DNA of 64,000 nt from Daphnia pulex (taxonomy: Eukaryota > Arthropoda > Branchiopoda > Diplostraca > Daphniidae), in NCBI RefSeq assembly GCF_021134715.1, contig NC_060026.1, positions 806,001 to 870,000 on the forward strand. The letters are read 5' to 3'. The notes beneath the pieces were generated by a model. The model was not told the DNA's origin, ran no database searches, and worked only from the letters and a program-made list of their open reading frames with translations. The translations under genes were made by a program, and so were the position numbers. Position 1 is the first letter of the stretch. The number at the start of each line of letters is the position of its first letter. Below are positions 60,831-64,000 of the stretch, in pieces.

Positions 60831-61037
60831 ATGCAACGCGGTCGTTCAAAGACATCACAAACAAATGATAATTTAGACCCAACATCTGCACTCGCTGGCA
60901 TTTCAGATGACACCTGGCACGCGTTTTTCTCACGTAACTTGAAAACATACCAAACAAATGCAGACGACACAACATTTTCGTCAATAGACCCCAATAAAAT
61001 GGCTAATGCTAAACCTCGAAAAGAATATAACTTGTAA
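60831..61037 (+). CDS. Possible 68-aa protein or 3' exon, unknown
   Basis: ATG immediately after an acceptor-like GATTTCAG, then an uninterrupted polar sequence with balanced composition (for example SALAGISDDTWHAFFSRNLK) ending PRKEYNL and a stop. Antisense frames are also partly open. No family recognised. It might instead be the last exon of a longer transcript whose 5' exons I cannot see. Confidence 0.25.
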   Translation: MQRGRSKTSQTNDNLDPTSALAGISDDTWHAFFSRNLKTYQTNADDTTFSSIDPNKMANAKPRKEYNL

Positions 61038-61833
61038 AATGTGTACAAATTTTATTATTTTAAATCGCATCTAGTCGTTAAAAAGGCCTAAACCTAAACC
61101 TACTTTACAACTTGGATTTATTTTGTTTACAGTCGTCTAAAACGGGCATTGACGTCAACATGGTCAGATTTGTTTTATCTTTAAAGAGAACTGAGACTTT
61201 GAATATTCGAGGGGTAGGTTTCTAACGGAACGTTAGTTAAACAAGCTCTTGATAAGAGAATTTGACATTTACGTCCCAGGTAATAAAACAAGGCGATGAT
61301 ATCACAGCTCAATTTAGATCCGGATCATGTACTACTACTACGACGCATAATATACCGATACGGGGCTATGGGCTCACAAATCTGTTTGCTTATATACTCA
61401 TATAACTTATTTTTAAATGATGAAGTGCTTTGAAAATTCTGTTTAGGTCCATGTTGTTTGTTGCTTCACATTTGGGCTTTGAACTTCAAGGTGAACCGAT
61501 ATAATCCCCCATATAGGAATAACGGATTATACGTACAATATGATAGCGATAATAATATTAAATCGTTACATTTATTCGGGGATATAAGACTGAATGCGAA
61601 TGATTTTATTGGTTAAAATATGTATGGCAACTACGTAATACAATTAAACTCAGTTTCAAATGTGATTACAAATTTAATGCACAATCGATTAATTCGTAAA
61701 TGTTCGAATGACATCAAATTGATTGCCAGCCGGATAAAATTTGATTCGCCCGAGAGCAACACATAATATATAGCCCACAGAAATGCGACATCAACTCATC
61801 GTCGGTACCAATAATAATATGATGGCGGATTTT

Positions 61834-62436
61834 TCAAACAAAGTCGTAAAGGATATCGGCAAAATGCTGGTAGCCGTTATTATTGGTTTGGAAATGGATT
61901 TCCAAATTGGCGCGGTCCCTCATCCAGAAACGATTGAGCAGTTCGATCACGCTAATGTTGCCGGAAGGCTTTTTGGCCATTTCGATCCCGCTGCCTGCGC
62001 CGGCGGCGGAACGGGACTGCCTGCGGCAAAAGTCGCGAACATTTTCGACGCATTTTGACCGCTGGATGGTGACGCCTCGGTCGTCCTTGTCGACCGACCA
62101 CCACCAGCTGTCCGTTTCCAGGACGATGAACGCGTACCTGGACGACGTTTGCCACGTGTTGAGCGGATGGGTGTAGTACCTGACCTCCTTGATCTTCTCG
62201 GTGACGTCGGCCAGGCTTTCGAGTTTGTCACGCAGCTCCGACTTGGTCGAACAGCAATCGGGTCTTCGATGGGGCGAGTCCATGTCAGGATCGAAGTAGA
62301 ACTGCTGCGGCTGACCGTGACTGTGACTGTAACTGTAACTCTGACCGAATAAACCATGACCGTGACCGTGAACGGAAGTGTGACCGAAACCGGAAGCGTG
62401 ACTGACACCATTCGACGAGCTCATTGATGAACCCAT
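61834..62436 (-). CDS. LRAT/NlpC-P60-like small protein C, 200 aa, active site lost
   Basis: Third local paralog, on the opposite strand. Starts MGSSMSSSNGVSHASG (N-myristoylation-type), with a His/Gly/Ser-rich insertion (HGHGHGLFGQSYSYSHSHG) before the common FYFDPDMDSP segment. It then has EKIKEVRYYTHPLNTW, RYAFIVLETDSWWWSVDK, GVTIQRSK and VIELLNRFW. The predicted catalytic His is Tyr (RYAF where B has HHAF). The Asn-Cys-Gln motif is replaced by NNNGYQHFADIL, so the Cys is gone too. The rest of the domain is intact and in frame, pointing to a retained non-enzymatic role rather than decay. A 3' splice site (TATACAG) lies just upstream of the ATG. Confidence 0.7.
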   Translation of the reverse strand: MGSSMSSSNGVSHASGFGHTSVHGHGHGLFGQSYSYSHSHGQPQQFYFDPDMDSPHRRPDCCSTKSELRDKLESLADVTEKIKEVRYYTHPLNTWQTSSRYAFIVLETDSWWWSVDKDDRGVTIQRSKCVENVRDFCRRQSRSAAGAGSGIEMAKKPSGNISVIELLNRFWMRDRANLEIHFQTNNNGYQHFADILYDFV

Positions 62437-63078
62437 TCTACCTGTATAATAGATGTCATTAGTCGTTCAGGAAGAAATGGTTAACAAATAATTTCATACC
62501 GACCAAATACAATGATGTGAAGTTAAATGTTATGTATATTCAAGCTGTCCTGTTGTCCGGCAACTGGCGCCAAACTCCAACTTTCAAATGGCCTTTTCCC
62601 AGTGAGTCGGTCGCTGCCTACGCGCGAGACATTTTCTCGTGCAAATATCCAGCTAATAATAATCAAGCGTCGCGTTTTATCAGTTCCGAGGATTTCGGCT
62701 GACGTGATGTGGCCAGCAAACAGGACGGTGCGCTCGACGACAGGATTATTTAAAAAGCTGCGCTTTTATTGGACGAAATAAATCCACACACAGTTACAAA
62801 AGTTAAAAAAAAACAAGGATCTCTCTGTTGTTGCGTCATGGCCTTTTTTAGACATTTCGAAATGTTTGAAATTCGGGAGAAATGATAAGGCGACTATTTA
62901 TTTGCCTCTCAACAGCTGTGGACTGCGCAGTTCATCTTCGAAAAGAGATCGCAGCAGTTGCAGCACAGCTCCAAGTAAGTTCATTGAATTACCATCAATT
63001 ATTTTTCGCTTGCATAGAAATGAAAAATGTTTTTCGATTGAAATTTCATTAGTCAAAACTCAAAAAGAAACAGCAAAG
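62437..63078. other. Divergent promoter region of gene C and the 61-aa gene
   Basis: 642 bp. On the plus side a 5' UTR exon ending CTCCAA|GTAAGTTC near 62972 and an acceptor TTTCATTAG near 63051 indicate a 5' UTR intron for the next gene. Plus-strand ORFs at 62517-62781 lack support. Confidence 0.45.
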
Positions 63079-63362
63079 ATGGGTTCGTCTTCATCTTCGT
63101 CGTCCAAACAAACCGTCGAACCGGTTAGCGTAGACGATCCAGCGTTGCATTTCGTTCAAGCGAATGTTGCTGCGGTAGATTTGATTTCCTTTGAACTGGT
63201 CGACGCCAGCAGTGGTCAACTTGGTCAAAGCGTCGACGACAAACATTCTCTCGGTGAGATTATTTCACAAATCCTGTGTTGAGCGAGTCGAGCTGACGGA
63301 AGCGAATCAAGGGCATGTCGTGTACATAAAACATTTCTTTGATGTTTTCAGGTTCTTCTTAG
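63079..63362 (+). CDS. Small Met-Gly-Ser-rich protein, 61 aa, unknown
   Basis: Exon 63079-63253 encodes MGSSSSSSSKQTVEPVSVDD and continues to DDKHSL. A GTGAGA donor and a TTTTCAG acceptor join it to 63352-63362 (GSS, stop). If the intron is retained the frame ends nine codons later, at 63282. The Met-Gly-Ser-Ser start again fits N-myristoylation, as in LRAT-like proteins B and C, but the rest (PALHFVQANVAAVDLISFEL) shows no shared domain, so any relationship is uncertain. A 5' UTR intron is visible, which supports a real transcript. Confidence 0.5.
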
Positions 63363-64000
63363 AGGCCTTGATCCTTCTGAAGACGAGAACTGATGTGAAT
63401 TTATTGGCTGAACGACACCCAATCCCATTTGTAGTGAATTAGTATCCCAACCGATTCATTGTACAAGTTTAGCCGATATCCATACGATGAATTGACAAAT
63501 ACAATTGATGTATTAACCAAGAAATCAACTCACTTTGAACACCCGATAGACATGTGTGACATTTACACAAGTAGCGGCTTTTTGATGGCATCAAAATAAT
63601 TTTGAACTTCGGGACGTTTTGGAATCAAATTTCAACGCAGCAATTCATTTTCTTTTCCGATCGAAGCCATTGGCCACATCTTGTTCGATAAAAACCCATC
63701 CCATCAAATCCTGTGATCTATTAATTTCTCACTGACAATCAGGATCATCTCATCATGTTGGTTTCGGCCATAATGCGAGATTTTTCAAATTTTCAAGCGC
63801 TATAGAAACATCTTTAGCCTATACTGTTATAATGATTAACCATTTAAGTAATTATAGCTAATATACCACAGTCTCAATATTGGTTATTACAATTAATATT
63901 ACAACTTGCATATACTGTCATCAACATGGATTGATTAACGATGATCATATTTTACATCAAACTCGGTTTAGACTCGGCAGTTTTATCTCTTCGAGACATA
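63363..64000. other. Right end of window, no gene seen
   Basis: AT-rich sequence after the 61-aa gene; no ORF longer than about 60 codons with a good start and no repeat. Confidence 0.5.

Larger units (their letters stand above)
60212..61833. other. Intergenic region between LRAT-like genes B and C
   Basis: AT-rich, holding the 3' ends of two convergent genes and the weak 68-codon candidate at 60831-61037. Nothing else recognised. Confidence 0.4.

Overview
The window looks like nuclear DNA of a small-genome arthropod, most likely a cladoceran crustacean such as Daphnia. This is inferred from three things. Genes are dense and split by very short GT-AG introns, mostly 60-120 nt. The proteins are animal-type (Na/Ca exchanger, GID4, RAB40 with a SOCS box, TUG/ASPSCR1, RPSA, ATP synthase d). 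Several secreted families appear lineage-specific. There is no bacterial, viral or organellar gene organisation. All gene models below were built by hand from splice signals, reading-frame phase and family knowledge; nothing was searched.

Layout. 1-740: the 3' end of a Gln-rich coiled-coil protein gene. 3.3-4.8 kb (-): a secreted leucine-rich-repeat protein. 7.6-11.7 kb (+): a 20-exon SLC8-type Na+/Ca2+ exchanger. 11.7-17.6 kb: no convincing gene. 17.9-19.4 kb (+) and 26.0-27.6 kb (-): two paralogous, convergent, catalytically dead serine protease homologs with duplicated promoters. Between them lie a 519-bp near-perfect foldback element, a MITE-like element and small tandem repeats. 27.9-28.4 kb (-): a possible small secreted peptide. 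30.2-31.3 kb (+): an unknown secreted protein. 31.1-38.6 kb: a ~3.7 kb head-to-tail segmental duplication that starts inside the last exon of that gene. Each copy carries a stand-alone LINE-type endonuclease ORF behind a TATA box and a 5' intron.

39.5-57 kb is a compact housekeeping block: a MATH-domain protein, ATP synthase subunit d, RAB40, GID4, a DDX5/Rm62 RNA helicase, TUG/ASPSCR1, a secreted Ala/Pro/Lys-rich protein, a mitochondrial-type oligopeptidase A homolog that has lost its zinc site, and ribosomal protein RPSA/uS2. RAB40 (a CUL5 adaptor) and GID4 (the CTLH substrate receptor) are convergent neighbours. Both are ubiquitin-ligase specificity factors, but nothing shows that the linkage matters.

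58-63.4 kb holds a three-member local family of small proteins with an LRAT/NlpC-P60-like His...Asn-Cys-Gln signature. Two members keep the predicted catalytic His and Cys, and the third has lost both. Two members and a neighbouring 61-residue protein start with an N-myristoylation-type Met-Gly-Ser-Ser. The recurrent theme of the window is pseudoenzymes (two SPHs, one M3 peptidase, one LRAT-like protein) plus an apparently captured retroelement endonuclease.
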